DNA of 64,000 nucleotides from JBFMAI01 sp040755725 (lineage in GTDB: Bacteria; Planctomycetota; Phycisphaerae; UBA1845; Fen-1342), in the NCBI GenBank assembly GCA_040755725.1, contig JBFMAI010000031.1:62001-126000 (forward strand), read 5' to 3'. Both the position numbers and the translations under genes were made by a program. Under the pieces are notes generated by a model, which saw nothing but the letters and a program-made list of their open reading frames with translations, was not told the DNA's origin and made no database searches. Positions 1 to 7,949 of this stretch are shown one piece after another (positions within the stretch are counted from its first letter, which is position 1; each line of letters opens with the position of its first letter).

Positions 1-1535
1 CGCTCGAAGTGCCCGCCCCGAATGTGCAGAATGACGCGCCGACCCAGTAGCCGCGCCAGCATCGCGTCCGCCACGTTGCGCTGGAATGTGAACCGGCTGC
101 ACGTGTGAATGTGAACGAGGTCCACGCGGCGGCGTACCAGGACGCCGACCAGCCGTCCCAGCGCGCTCAGGTGGCGCCACACCGCCTCGCTCGTGGCGAC
201 GAGCTTGGCCCGTCCGCCGCCGCCGCGAGTACATGCCCCACAATCAGCTTCCGCCGCACGTTGCGGCGTGCTGAAACGGTGCAGTGTGTAACTGTCACGC
301 AGCGCGCTACTCATCAGCCGCGTGATGGACGTGGCCATGCCGCCGAGGCTCTCGGCCGACGGACCGACCATGAGGGCGGTTGTGCGTCGCTCCGGAGACG
401 GTCGTTGGCGACGCCGACGGCCGCGGGCGTAGAACGCTTCATAGCGCTGGACCATGTGCTCGCTCGTGAACCGCCGGCGGTAGTCCTCGTACGCGCGGTC
501 CGCCCGTCGTTGGGCCGCATCTGGATTGCGCCACGTCCTGGCCAGCGCGGCGGCGAGCGCGCGCGGCTGGCCGGGAGAAACAAGCAACGCGGTGTCCTGA
601 TGTCGCAGGAGCCAGTGAGCTTCGGGGACGGAGTCCAGCCGACCCACGTCACCGACCGCGGTCGCCACGATCGGCACGCGTTGGGTCATTGCTTCGAGCA
701 CGACATTTGGCATCGACTCGCGCGAACTGCTGAGGCAGAACACGTCCGCCCCCGCCAGCAGCCGCCAGGCCTCCGGGCATGGGCCCGGGAACAGCACGGT
801 GTGTTCCAGCCCCAACTCACGGCGGCGGCGGCACACTTCCGCCCAGTACTCGCAATCCTGCCACAACCCGATCCCCACGACGCGGAGGTCGGGCCGGCGG
901 CGCCGCAGTAGCGCGGCGGCTTCCAGCAACGTGATCTGGTCCTTCTCCGGACGGATGTTCCCGATGCTGAGCACCACCGGACCGGACAGGTCATCGCCGC
1001 ACAGCTCGGCCAGGCGGCGGCGGGCTTCGCGCGGCCCCACAGGCGGCAGGTCGATGCCGTTTGGCAAACTGCTCGCGCAGCGCAGCGGTCCCCGTTGCGG
1101 CAAGCGCTCGCGGAGGGACTCGGAGTTGACCCCCACGCCGGCCAGGTACCGCGAAAGCTCCACGGCCAGTCGCCGCGCCCGCGTCGGTCGCCCGGGGTCC
1201 CAGCCGTGCCAGACGTGGACGAGCGGGATGCCGAGGATCCGGGCGGCGGGAAACGCCGCGATCACCGCCCCCACGCAATGCGCATGCGCCAAGTGAATGC
1301 GGTCCTGTCGGAACCAGCGGACCAATTGCCGCGGCAGTCCCCAATCACGGCCGACGGCCCGTGCCTCGCGCACGACCACGCCGCCCGCCTCCAGGTGGCC
1401 GGTCGGAATGTCCGCCGCACGCAGGCAGTACAGGAACACCCCGTGTCCGCGGCGGGCCAGCCCCAGGGCCAGGCGCTGCACCACGCTCTCCGACCCGCCG
1501 ACTTCCAGGTTTTCGATCAGCAGCGCGAGATTCAT
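1..1535 (-). CDS. Tandem GT4 glycosyltransferase, partial
   Basis: The reading frame is open from an ATG at 1535 to the window edge (511 codons seen, 3' end missing). Residues 1-370 look like a complete GT-B/GT4 glycosyltransferase: an N-terminal ENLEVGGSE loop, the SIGNIRPEKDQ strand that opens the donor domain, and a nucleotide-sugar E-x7-E pair at about E273 and E281 (RESMPNVVLEAM). From about residue 388 a second glycosyltransferase N-terminus begins (LMVGPSAESLGGMAT), so the protein appears to be a fusion of two transferases. It is probably cytosolic and adds sugars during surface polysaccharide assembly. It lies downstream of a ligase-like membrane protein on the same strand. The sugar specificity cannot be read from the sequence. 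Confidence 0.85.
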   Translation of the reverse strand, partial: MNLALLIENLEVGGSESVVQRLALGLARRGHGVFLYCLRAADIPTGHLEAGGVVVREARAVGRDWGLPRQLVRWFRQDRIHLAHAHCVGAVIAAFPAARILGIPLVHVWHGWDPGRPTRARRLAVELSRYLAGVGVNSESLRERLPQRGPLRCASSLPNGIDLPPVGPREARRRLAELCGDDLSGPVVLSIGNIRPEKDQITLLEAAALLRRRRPDLRVVGIGLWQDCEYWAEVCRRRRELGLEHTVLFPGPCPEAWRLLAGADVFCLSSSRESMPNVVLEAMTQRVPIVATAVGDVGRLDSVPEAHWLLRHQDTALLVSPGQPRALAAALARTWRNPDAAQRRADRAYEDYRRRFTSEHMVQRYEAFYARGRRRRQRPSPERRTTALMVGPSAESLGGMATSITRLMSSALRDSYTLHRFSTPQRAAEADCGACTRGGGGRAKLVATSEAVWRHLSALGRLVGVLVRRRVDLVHIHTCSRFTFQRNVADAMLARLLGRRVILHIRGGHFE

Positions 1536-1541
1536 GGCAGC

Positions 1542-2951
1542 TCACCCGCGGGCCGAAGCCGGCAGGGGGCGCGGCGGGGTGTGGTTCGGCATGACGGGTT
1601 CGGGCCGGGGCAGGACGATGGAGGAGGGCGTCGGCGCGGGCTGGAGCTCATGCTCCGCGGTTGCGTATCTGGATACGTTGTCCAGCGCCGCTGCCAGCGC
1701 GATCAGCAGCCAGAAGTCCTCACTGGTAACGCGGGTGGTGAACATCGCACAGCCGAGATACCCCACGAGGGCGGCCCGCAGGGCCGTCGCGTGCCAGGCG
1801 AGATGGAAGCGCGTCGTCCAGCGGGACACGCGGATTTCAATATGGGGCGGCAGGCTGTGCGCGTGCTTGCGGATGCGCCCCAGGCGCCACAAGGTCACGC
1901 CGACCAGGCCGATGAAGAGGGTCAGTCCGAGCCAGCCGAGCTCGGCCAGGCACGCCAGCGGGGTGTTGTGGGCGGCCCGGATGATGGTCAGGTTGGGCAC
2001 GTAGTCCATGACGACGTGGTGGAAGTTGCCCAGGCCGATGCCGAACGGGTGGTCGCGGGCCATCTCGACCGCGGCCCGCCACAGGTGAATGCGCTGGACC
2101 GCGGAGGGGTCCTGCGCGTAGTTCTTGACCGTGGCCATCCGGTGCCACCACGACGGGTCGGTGAGCTGAACGGCCAGGAAGGTACCCGCGGCGATGGCCA
2201 CCAGCCCCTTCAGCCGGTACCCGCGCGGCAGCGACAGGACCGTCGCCACGGCCAGCCCCGCCAGCCCCGCCAACGCGTTGCGGGTCCGGGTCATGATGAG
2301 GGTGTTGACCGCCAGCGCCCCGGTAATCAGCACGAACCCCCGCCCCCACCAACTGCGGGCCATGAAAAACAGGGCCCCCAGCAGCGGCAGCGTCGCCACC
2401 AGGTGGACGGCCAGGCCGCTCGATTCGGCGAAGTCCGGGCCGCCCAAGCCGGCCGTCAGCCGACCGCCGCGGTTCGAGCCCACGCCGCCGGTCGCCTCGT
2501 ACCCGAGGTAGAAGACCCCGACCATCCAGGCCAACATCACCAAGTGGTAGTGCAGGGGGGTGCGGACGCAGCGGATGATGATGAACAGGACCACCATCAG
2601 CTTGAGTAGCTTCTCCGCTTGATACTCGCCGCGGGTGCTGAGCCCCAATCCCCACACGAGACTGCCCAGGGCCACGAGCGTCAGCAGCAGCGCGAGCACG
2701 TACGGCAACGGGAACTGGCGGGCGCCGTGCTGTAGCCGCGGCATGCGCAGCACCATCCCCAGCCCCGCGGCCAGCGCCACGGTGAACGACGTGCGCAGCC
2801 CCAGCGCCTGCACCGACCCGCCCCACCATTGCGTCTCCGGGTTCAGGTGGTACACCAGCACGTACAACATCACGCCGACGACCGGGTTAAACAGCGCCGC
2901 GGCGATCCCGCCGGCGTAAAGGACCCAGAAGATCAAGACGGTGATCGACAT
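1542..2951 (-). CDS. O-antigen ligase / polymerase-like membrane protein
   Basis: A 469-residue multi-pass membrane protein. The N-terminus (VLVYHLNPETQWWG) resembles the exosortase-associated O-glycosylation ligase group, and the centre resembles the Wzy_C/O-antigen ligase fold. A loop containing HPFGIGLGNFHHVV and AHNTPLACLAELGWLG matches the conserved His/Asn segment of these ligases. Such proteins transfer or polymerise undecaprenyl-linked glycans on the outer face of the inner membrane. It lies in a run of minus-strand glycosyltransferase genes, 6 bases upstream of the tandem GT4 gene. Ligase versus polymerase cannot be decided from sequence alone. Confidence 0.8.
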   Translation of the reverse strand: MSITVLIFWVLYAGGIAAALFNPVVGVMLYVLVYHLNPETQWWGGSVQALGLRTSFTVALAAGLGMVLRMPRLQHGARQFPLPYVLALLLTLVALGSLVWGLGLSTRGEYQAEKLLKLMVVLFIIIRCVRTPLHYHLVMLAWMVGVFYLGYEATGGVGSNRGGRLTAGLGGPDFAESSGLAVHLVATLPLLGALFFMARSWWGRGFVLITGALAVNTLIMTRTRNALAGLAGLAVATVLSLPRGYRLKGLVAIAAGTFLAVQLTDPSWWHRMATVKNYAQDPSAVQRIHLWRAAVEMARDHPFGIGLGNFHHVVMDYVPNLTIIRAAHNTPLACLAELGWLGLTLFIGLVGVTLWRLGRIRKHAHSLPPHIEIRVSRWTTRFHLAWHATALRAALVGYLGCAMFTTRVTSEDFWLLIALAAALDNVSRYATAEHELQPAPTPSSIVLPRPEPVMPNHTPPRPLPASARG

Positions 2952-2955
2952 GCCG

Positions 2956-4431
2956 TCACCTGGTCAGCCGCGCCCCGGAGCGCGGCTGCAACCGATTCAT
3001 CCGGGCGCGCGGACGCACGGAAGCCGGCGCCACGAATTCGCGTTCGTTCCGCGGCCCCGGGGAGACGTCTGCGACGACGGCCCGGGCATCGACTTCGCCG
3101 GCGGCCGTGGCCAGAATCTCGTGGAAGCGCGCGCCGGTCCACGACCAGCGGTGCGCCTGGCACACCCACGCGCGCCCGTTCTCCGCCACCCACGCCGCCC
3201 ACTCCGGCCGCTCCAGCAGCCGACGGACCTGTCGTGCCCAATCGCCCGGCCCGTGCGCGACAACCAGGTCGCGTCCGAGCCGCGCACTGAGCCCCGCCAC
3301 CGCCCGCGGGCTGGCCACCACGGCCCGCCGCGAGGCACACGCTTCCAGGACCTTGTTCTTCAGCCCGCCGCCCTGACGGGTCGGGACCACCACGACCGCG
3401 GCCTGCCGCAGATAGGGGCGAACGTCCGGCACGTCGGCCGCCACCTCGATCCCCGGCTGCTCGGCCAGCCGCCGCACTGCCTCGACCGGACGCCGACCCA
3501 CCACCAGCAGACGTCGCGCCGCCCCCGTCTGCTGCAAGGTCGGCCACACTCGCCGCGCAAACCAGCGGATGGCATCGATGTTCGGCGGAAACTCGAGTGA
3601 GCCGACAAAGGCGAGTGTGCCCGGGATCGGCGGTGTGCTGTCCGGCTGGAAGTACTCCAGGTCCACGCCGTTGGCGACGACCTCGATCCGGGCCGCGCCG
3701 GCCCAGCGTCGGGCGTAGCCGGCGTCGATCGGCGATACATAAATCGTGGCGGCGGCCTGCCGGGCCACCCAGCGCTCGTACGCGGCGTAAAGCCCCGCGT
3801 GCCACAGGGTGCGCGGCGCGCGCCGCCATGCTTCCACGCCGATGCCGCGCAGGGTGTGCAATACCAACTCGTCTTGCGGGTTCCAGACGAATGGGAGGCG
3901 ACAGAACGGCGCGAGCTGCCCGTACACGGCCCCGTTTAACATCACCACGTCGTAGTGCTCCGCCCGGGCCGTGTCATGGAGCCAAGCGCCCAGAGCGTCG
4001 CGCGGACCATAGTGACGCCGCACCCGCCGCGCGATCCACGAAAGACGCACGCCCCCGCTCCGCGATGCCGGACTCGGAGGTCCGGCGTTACCGGGGAGCG
4101 TCGGCATCTTGCCGGCATTTGCGGGGAGCGTCGGCGTCCCGCCGGCTTGGGAATACGCCCGCGCATGGCCATTCCGCCCCCCCGCCCTCTTAGGGAGGGG
4201 TGGGGGGAGGGTAAGACCATCGCCGCCCACGGCCCCCGACGGCGCCGCCAGCACGCGCACTCCCGCCGGCAACTGGTCGGCATTCACCGGCGGCGTGGCC
4301 AGCGCGAGCGTCACGTCCGCCCGAACCGCGAGTTCCCGCAGCACGTGAAACAGGTGCAGCCGGTTGCCGCTGTTCAGCGGCCACGGCTCCCGCCCCGCCA
4401 CGACCAGCACCCGCAGCCCGCCGCCGCTCAT
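2956..4431 (-). CDS. GT4 family glycosyltransferase
   Basis: A 491-residue GT-B glycosyltransferase. The frame is open further upstream, but the ATG at 4431 is chosen because it overlaps the stop of the preceding heptosyltransferase-like gene (ATGA, 4428-4431) and begins a typical Rossmann strand (LRVLVVAGREPWPLNSGN). The donor domain shows LAFVGSLEFPPNIDAIRWF and a VPTRQGGGLKNKVLEA segment, in which the first Glu of E-x7-E is replaced as is usual in the GGG-K-N subgroup. Roughly residues 70-120 are a Pro/Gly-rich insert encoded by dispersed repeats (4064-4215) that do not look like protein-coding sequence. Sugar specificity unknown. Confidence 0.82.
   Translation of the reverse strand: MSGGGLRVLVVAGREPWPLNSGNRLHLFHVLRELAVRADVTLALATPPVNADQLPAGVRVLAAPSGAVGGDGLTLPPPLPKRAGGRNGHARAYSQAGGTPTLPANAGKMPTLPGNAGPPSPASRSGGVRLSWIARRVRRHYGPRDALGAWLHDTARAEHYDVVMLNGAVYGQLAPFCRLPFVWNPQDELVLHTLRGIGVEAWRRAPRTLWHAGLYAAYERWVARQAAATIYVSPIDAGYARRWAGAARIEVVANGVDLEYFQPDSTPPIPGTLAFVGSLEFPPNIDAIRWFARRVWPTLQQTGAARRLLVVGRRPVEAVRRLAEQPGIEVAADVPDVRPYLRQAAVVVVPTRQGGGLKNKVLEACASRRAVVASPRAVAGLSARLGRDLVVAHGPGDWARQVRRLLERPEWAAWVAENGRAWVCQAHRWSWTGARFHEILATAAGEVDARAVVADVSPGPRNEREFVAPASVRPRARMNRLQPRSGARLTR
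4064..4215. repeat. Composite of dispersed repeats inside a glycosyltransferase gene
   Basis: It holds CGGACTCGGAGGTCCGGCG (also at 50664-50690, inverted), two GGGGAGCGTCGGC units, GTCCCGCCGGCTTG, and a GGGAGGGGTGGGGGGAGGGT element like the one at 9731-9752. All are in frame within the GT4 gene at 2956-4431. Confidence 0.8.
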
Positions 4432-5627
4432 GCACTCACCTCGACGACCGGCAGAGGTGTACGCGGCGCGGCGGCGGGGGTCGCCCACCGCTCGACCGCG
4501 GCCAGCACGCGCTCCACGCTGATGTTGTCCATGCAGTTGGGCGACTTGTCGCACTGGCGCCGGTAGCACGGGGCGCACGCCAGGCCGGTGATGATCTTCT
4601 CACCTCGGCCGAACAGGTCGATCTCCGGGGCACACGTCGGCCCGAACAGCACGACGCACGGCACGTCCAGCGCCACGCCGACGTGCAGCGCCAGTGTGTC
4701 GCCGGTCACCAGCACCTGGCATCGCGAGACCAAGGCCGCGAACGTCAATTCGTCGTGATCGCAACCGGCGTCCAGCAGCTCGGGGCACGCGGCGGCCAGC
4801 TCCCGGTTCAGTGAACGCTCGTCCGGCCCGCCCAACAGCGCGACGCGCCACCCCGGGCGTTGCAGTAAGCGCCGGCCCAACGCCAGGAACTTGTCGGGCG
4901 GCCAGTTCTTGTTGGCGAACACGCGGCCGGCGCCGGTGTTCAGGCCGATCACCACGTCGTCGGCCCGCACGCCCAGCCGGTGCCAAACCGCGGCGGCGGC
5001 GGCCCACTGCGGCTCCGCGGGGTATAGCCGGTAGCGCTGGCCGCGGTACGGCAGCCCGACGGCTTCGTAGATGAGCTGCGGGTACGACTTCTGGTTTTCG
5101 TGAAACTTCAGCGGATCACTCAGACCCAGCTCGAAATACGCGGCGCATTCCGCATTGAGCGGGTACGGCGTGCCGTGAGCACTCAGGCCGATGCCGCGCT
5201 TCTCGGCCGCCTGAAGGGACAGCGCCAGCCCGGCGGGGGCCGGCTCTTTGTCGAGACTGAGGCATAGATCGAAGCGCTCGTGAACGATGTGGCTCAACGT
5301 GTCCGCGTTTAGCGGCAACAGGCGGTCGATGAGCGGGTGGTTGGCCAGGGCGCGTACACCCGCCGGCCGGGTGATCCAGGTGATGTGGCTTTGCGGCCAG
5401 GCGTCCTTCAAACCCGGCAGGAGGGCGGCAGTGCGAATCACGTCGCCCAGGGCGGCGAGCTTGATGATGACGATGCGTTGCCCCAGCGCGTCGTACCGCA
5501 TGCACGTCGGCGGGCAGACCCCCTGAATGCCCACGGCGCACGGCCGGTCGCCGCGGTAGTGGCGGCAGTCCAGCCGCAACCACTTCCCGGCTTGCTCGCC
5601 CCAGATCGGTAGGCGCAGCGCACACAT
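4428..5627 (-). CDS. GT9 heptosyltransferase-like glycosyltransferase
   Basis: A 399-residue GT9-family protein related to ADP-heptose:LPS heptosyltransferases. Diagnostic segments are IVIIKLAALGDVIRTAALLP near residue 51, GLNTGAGRVFANKNWPPDKF in the middle and LVTGDTLALHVGVALDVPCV at the donor site. It has a Cys-containing N-terminal extension of about 45 residues (CRHYRGDRPC and CPPTCMRY) and a second Cys cluster near the C-terminus (CAPCYRRQCDKSPNC), which together could bind a metal. It probably transfers a sugar in the cytosol during glycan assembly. It overlaps the downstream GT4 gene by four bases, which implies translational coupling. Confidence 0.85.
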   Translation of the reverse strand: MCALRLPIWGEQAGKWLRLDCRHYRGDRPCAVGIQGVCPPTCMRYDALGQRIVIIKLAALGDVIRTAALLPGLKDAWPQSHITWITRPAGVRALANHPLIDRLLPLNADTLSHIVHERFDLCLSLDKEPAPAGLALSLQAAEKRGIGLSAHGTPYPLNAECAAYFELGLSDPLKFHENQKSYPQLIYEAVGLPYRGQRYRLYPAEPQWAAAAAVWHRLGVRADDVVIGLNTGAGRVFANKNWPPDKFLALGRRLLQRPGWRVALLGGPDERSLNRELAAACPELLDAGCDHDELTFAALVSRCQVLVTGDTLALHVGVALDVPCVVLFGPTCAPEIDLFGRGEKIITGLACAPCYRRQCDKSPNCMDNISVERVLAAVERWATPAAAPRTPLPVVEVSA

Positions 5628-5630
5628 CGT

Positions 5631-7007
5631 CTATCCGCCTTCCTCGGTCGTGATGACCGGGCCCAAAGCCGATTGCAGCGGGGCGGCACCAACCGTGGGA
5701 ACACAGGCGGGGACGCCTGTGCCACCACGTGTCGCGGCCGGGCTCCGCACCGGCCGTGGGCCGCGGGCGACGTTCCACGCGCGGACCGGCCACGCCGGCC
5801 GCCGCGATGCCGCCGCCCGCTCATACACCGCGCACATCGCCTCCGCCGTCCGCGACCAACTGAACTGCGCCAATCGCGCCCGGCCGCGGGCGACCAACTC
5901 GGCGGCGCGGGCTTTATCGAGCAGGGCTGCGATGCCCCGTCCGATGCTCTCGCCGTCGTTCGGGTCGCAGTAGACGGCCGCGTCCCCGGCCACCTCCGGC
6001 ATGGCGCTCGTGTTCGACGTCAGCACCGGCACGCCACAGGCGAACGCGTCCAGAATCGGCAACCCGAACCCCTCACCGCGACTCGGCATCAGCAGCCCGC
6101 ACGACCCGCGCAACAGGTCCGGCAAGTCGTCGTGCGGCACGAACCCGAGAATGCGGCACTGGTCGGCGATGCCGAAGCGCTCCGCATCCACGCCGAGCTC
6201 ACGCCGGTAGCTCGCCGGTTCACAACCGACCAACACGATTTGCAGCCCCTGGCGTCGCTCCGGCGCGACACGGGCGAAGCCGTCCAGTGCCCCGCGGGCA
6301 TTCTTGCGCCGGTTGGCCCCCGCGAACTGAATCAACCACCGTGGCCCTAGCCCATAGCGCATCTGAAGGGCGCACCGCTGCCGGTCGGACAACGGCTGGC
6401 GGGCGCGGGCCGCGATGTGCTGATCGGCGGCCCACGGAATCACCGTGATCTTCTCCGCCGGAACCCCGAACTCGTCGCGCAACTCATCGCGGGTCGCGGC
6501 GGACACGGTGATCAGATGCGCCGCCCCGCGGACCGCCCGCCGCACGCCCCGCCGAAAGGCCTGCGTGGCCGCCGGCGACAATTCGCCGCGCAGCCGGAGC
6601 GGCACCAGGTCGTGGATCGTCGCGACGTACGGTACCGGGCACCACCACGGCGCGTCGTTCGCGGGCAGGTGCAGCAGATCAATGCGATCCAATGTGGCCG
6701 CCGTCGGCAGGGCCACGTGCAGCCAGGCCCCGAGCCGGTCCCCCGGCAGATCGAGCTGCCGCCGCCGAACGTTCGGCCGGTGCCACGGCGGGTCGCCATC
6801 GTTGCGACCGGTGTCCGTAGCGACGTAGCGGCCGGGCTCCGTACCGGCCGTGGGGCGGCGACCGGCTTCCGCCGGCCGCTGGTGGTACAGCACGAACTCC
6901 CACTCCGGCCGCAGCGCGGGGATCAGGCGGTACGCGTCGAGCAGGTTGCGGCCCGTACCGCGCAATCGGGGCATCGTCAGGCTGCGTGCGTCCAGTCCGA
7001 TTCGCAT
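5631..7007 (-). CDS. GT4 family glycosyltransferase with repeat-derived inserts
   Basis: A 458-residue GT4 protein of the mannosyltransferase-like type. The ATG at 7007 starts the normal N-terminus (MRIGLDARSL); the frame upstream of it looks non-coding. The donor site reads PSRGEGFGLPILDAFACGVP, with Asp in place of the second Glu of E-x7-E. Two stretches look foreign: an insert around residues 51-70 (RRPTAGTEPGRY) and the last 45 residues (NVARGPRPVRSPAATRGG onward). Both coincide with copies of a dispersed GC-rich repeat at 6815-6858 and 5700-5766. It ends 4 bases upstream of the GT9 gene, so the two are probably cotranscribed. Confidence 0.82.
   Translation of the reverse strand: MRIGLDARSLTMPRLRGTGRNLLDAYRLIPALRPEWEFVLYHQRPAEAGRRPTAGTEPGRYVATDTGRNDGDPPWHRPNVRRRQLDLPGDRLGAWLHVALPTAATLDRIDLLHLPANDAPWWCPVPYVATIHDLVPLRLRGELSPAATQAFRRGVRRAVRGAAHLITVSAATRDELRDEFGVPAEKITVIPWAADQHIAARARQPLSDRQRCALQMRYGLGPRWLIQFAGANRRKNARGALDGFARVAPERRQGLQIVLVGCEPASYRRELGVDAERFGIADQCRILGFVPHDDLPDLLRGSCGLLMPSRGEGFGLPILDAFACGVPVLTSNTSAMPEVAGDAAVYCDPNDGESIGRGIAALLDKARAAELVARGRARLAQFSWSRTAEAMCAVYERAAASRRPAWPVRAWNVARGPRPVRSPAATRGGTGVPACVPTVGAAPLQSALGPVITTEEGG
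5700..5766. repeat. Dispersed GC-rich repeat, GCACCGGCCG family
   Basis: It holds ACACAGGCGGGGACGCCTGT and GGGCTCCGCACCGGCCGTGG and encodes the odd C-terminus of the GT4 gene ending at 5631. It matches 20255-20317. Confidence 0.8.
6815..6858. repeat. Dispersed GC-rich repeat, GCACCGGCCG family
   Basis: GTAGCG units and GGGCTCCGTACCGGCCGTGG, in frame in the same GT4 gene and encoding PTAGTEPGR. Confidence 0.8.
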
Positions 7008-7048
7008 GGCCTTGGGACCGTGAGTACGACCGCGGCACAAAGCGCGCG

Positions 7049-7780
7049 TCAGGGTCGCGGCAGCCACCAGCGCTCCAACAGCGGCTTGTCCCACTTGTGG
7101 GGCTGCGTTGTGGTCGGCGGCGCGTCGCGCTGAATCAGCGCGTGCAGGCACTCCAACAGCAGGCGCTCGAACCGCCGTTGCACCTGATAGCGCGCATCGC
7201 GGTCGCGCTGATCGCCGGTTTCCTGGTACGGCGAGGTCTCCAGCGCCAGGGCATCCACGACGACCGTCTCCGCGTGCAGCGTGGCCAGCGCCCGCGGCGG
7301 CGACGTGTCGTACAGCACCCCCAGCACCTGGGCCGAGTTCGGTCCCAGCCCGTTCGGCGCATAGACCAGCAGCCACGGGGCCCCGAGTCGCGCGGCGGTG
7401 TCACACAACGCCGCCAAGCCCTGACCGGCCGGCCGCGTGCTCAGCGGGCGCAGGAAAATCACGTCCCGAATCGCGTTCACCCCGCGCACCTGCTCGGTCC
7501 ACCAGGCTTGCTCCAGCGGCGTCAGCGGGCAGAACTGGAGTTCGCCGCCGGTGTCCACTTCGCGCGGCACGTACTTGGCGATCGCCAGGGGGCACGGGAA
7601 TCGCCCGGTCGTCGTGTCGTCCGTCAGCAGTTGAAAACCGTTCGGTTGAAACGTCAGCCCCGCTTCCAGATCGTCCATCCGCAGCGGGGGCTCATAACGA
7701 ACGACGGCCGGCGGGGGCTCCTGGCAACCCGTCAGCATCCCGGCCACGATCAGTAACGCCGTGAATCGCGTGCGAACCAT
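7049..7780 (-). CDS. Predicted lipoprotein of unknown function
   Basis: A 243-residue protein beginning at the ATG at 7780, chosen because it gives a clean lipoprotein signal: basic MVRTR, a hydrophobic core (FTALLIVAG) and the lipobox LTGC near residue 18. The mature part has no motif I recognise. It contains CPLAIAKYVPREVD and a possible Rossmann-like stretch LGAPWLLVYAPNGLG. It sits upstream of the minus-strand glycosyltransferase run, 41 bases before the GT4 start, and divergent to the sugar transferase gene. This suggests, but does not prove, an envelope role linked to the polysaccharide. Confidence 0.75.
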   Translation of the reverse strand: MVRTRFTALLIVAGMLTGCQEPPPAVVRYEPPLRMDDLEAGLTFQPNGFQLLTDDTTTGRFPCPLAIAKYVPREVDTGGELQFCPLTPLEQAWWTEQVRGVNAIRDVIFLRPLSTRPAGQGLAALCDTAARLGAPWLLVYAPNGLGPNSAQVLGVLYDTSPPRALATLHAETVVVDALALETSPYQETGDQRDRDARYQVQRRFERLLLECLHALIQRDAPPTTTQPHKWDKPLLERWWLPRP

Positions 7781-7949
7781 AGGCGCACTCCCAAAGCCAC
7801 GCCCTCCTGCGAGCATTATCGGGTTGGCCGGCGTCCCGCCTGCGTAAGTTTTCGGGCCGCCGCGCCCCCGCTCCGTCCGCATTCATGCCCCGTCGGCGCC
7901 GGGCCGATATCTACGGCGATCCCACGACGTTTCCGGCACGGAATCCCGC

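Noticed and set aside
105..911. Long plus-strand open frame of 268 codons at the left edge
   Set aside because: It is antisense to the tandem GT4 gene, whose frame shows clear family motifs; composition is Arg/Pro/Ala-rich as in shadow frames.
1095..2609. 504-codon plus-strand frame
   Set aside because: Antisense of the glycosyltransferase and ligase genes; full of Gln/Arg/Asp without hydrophobic core.
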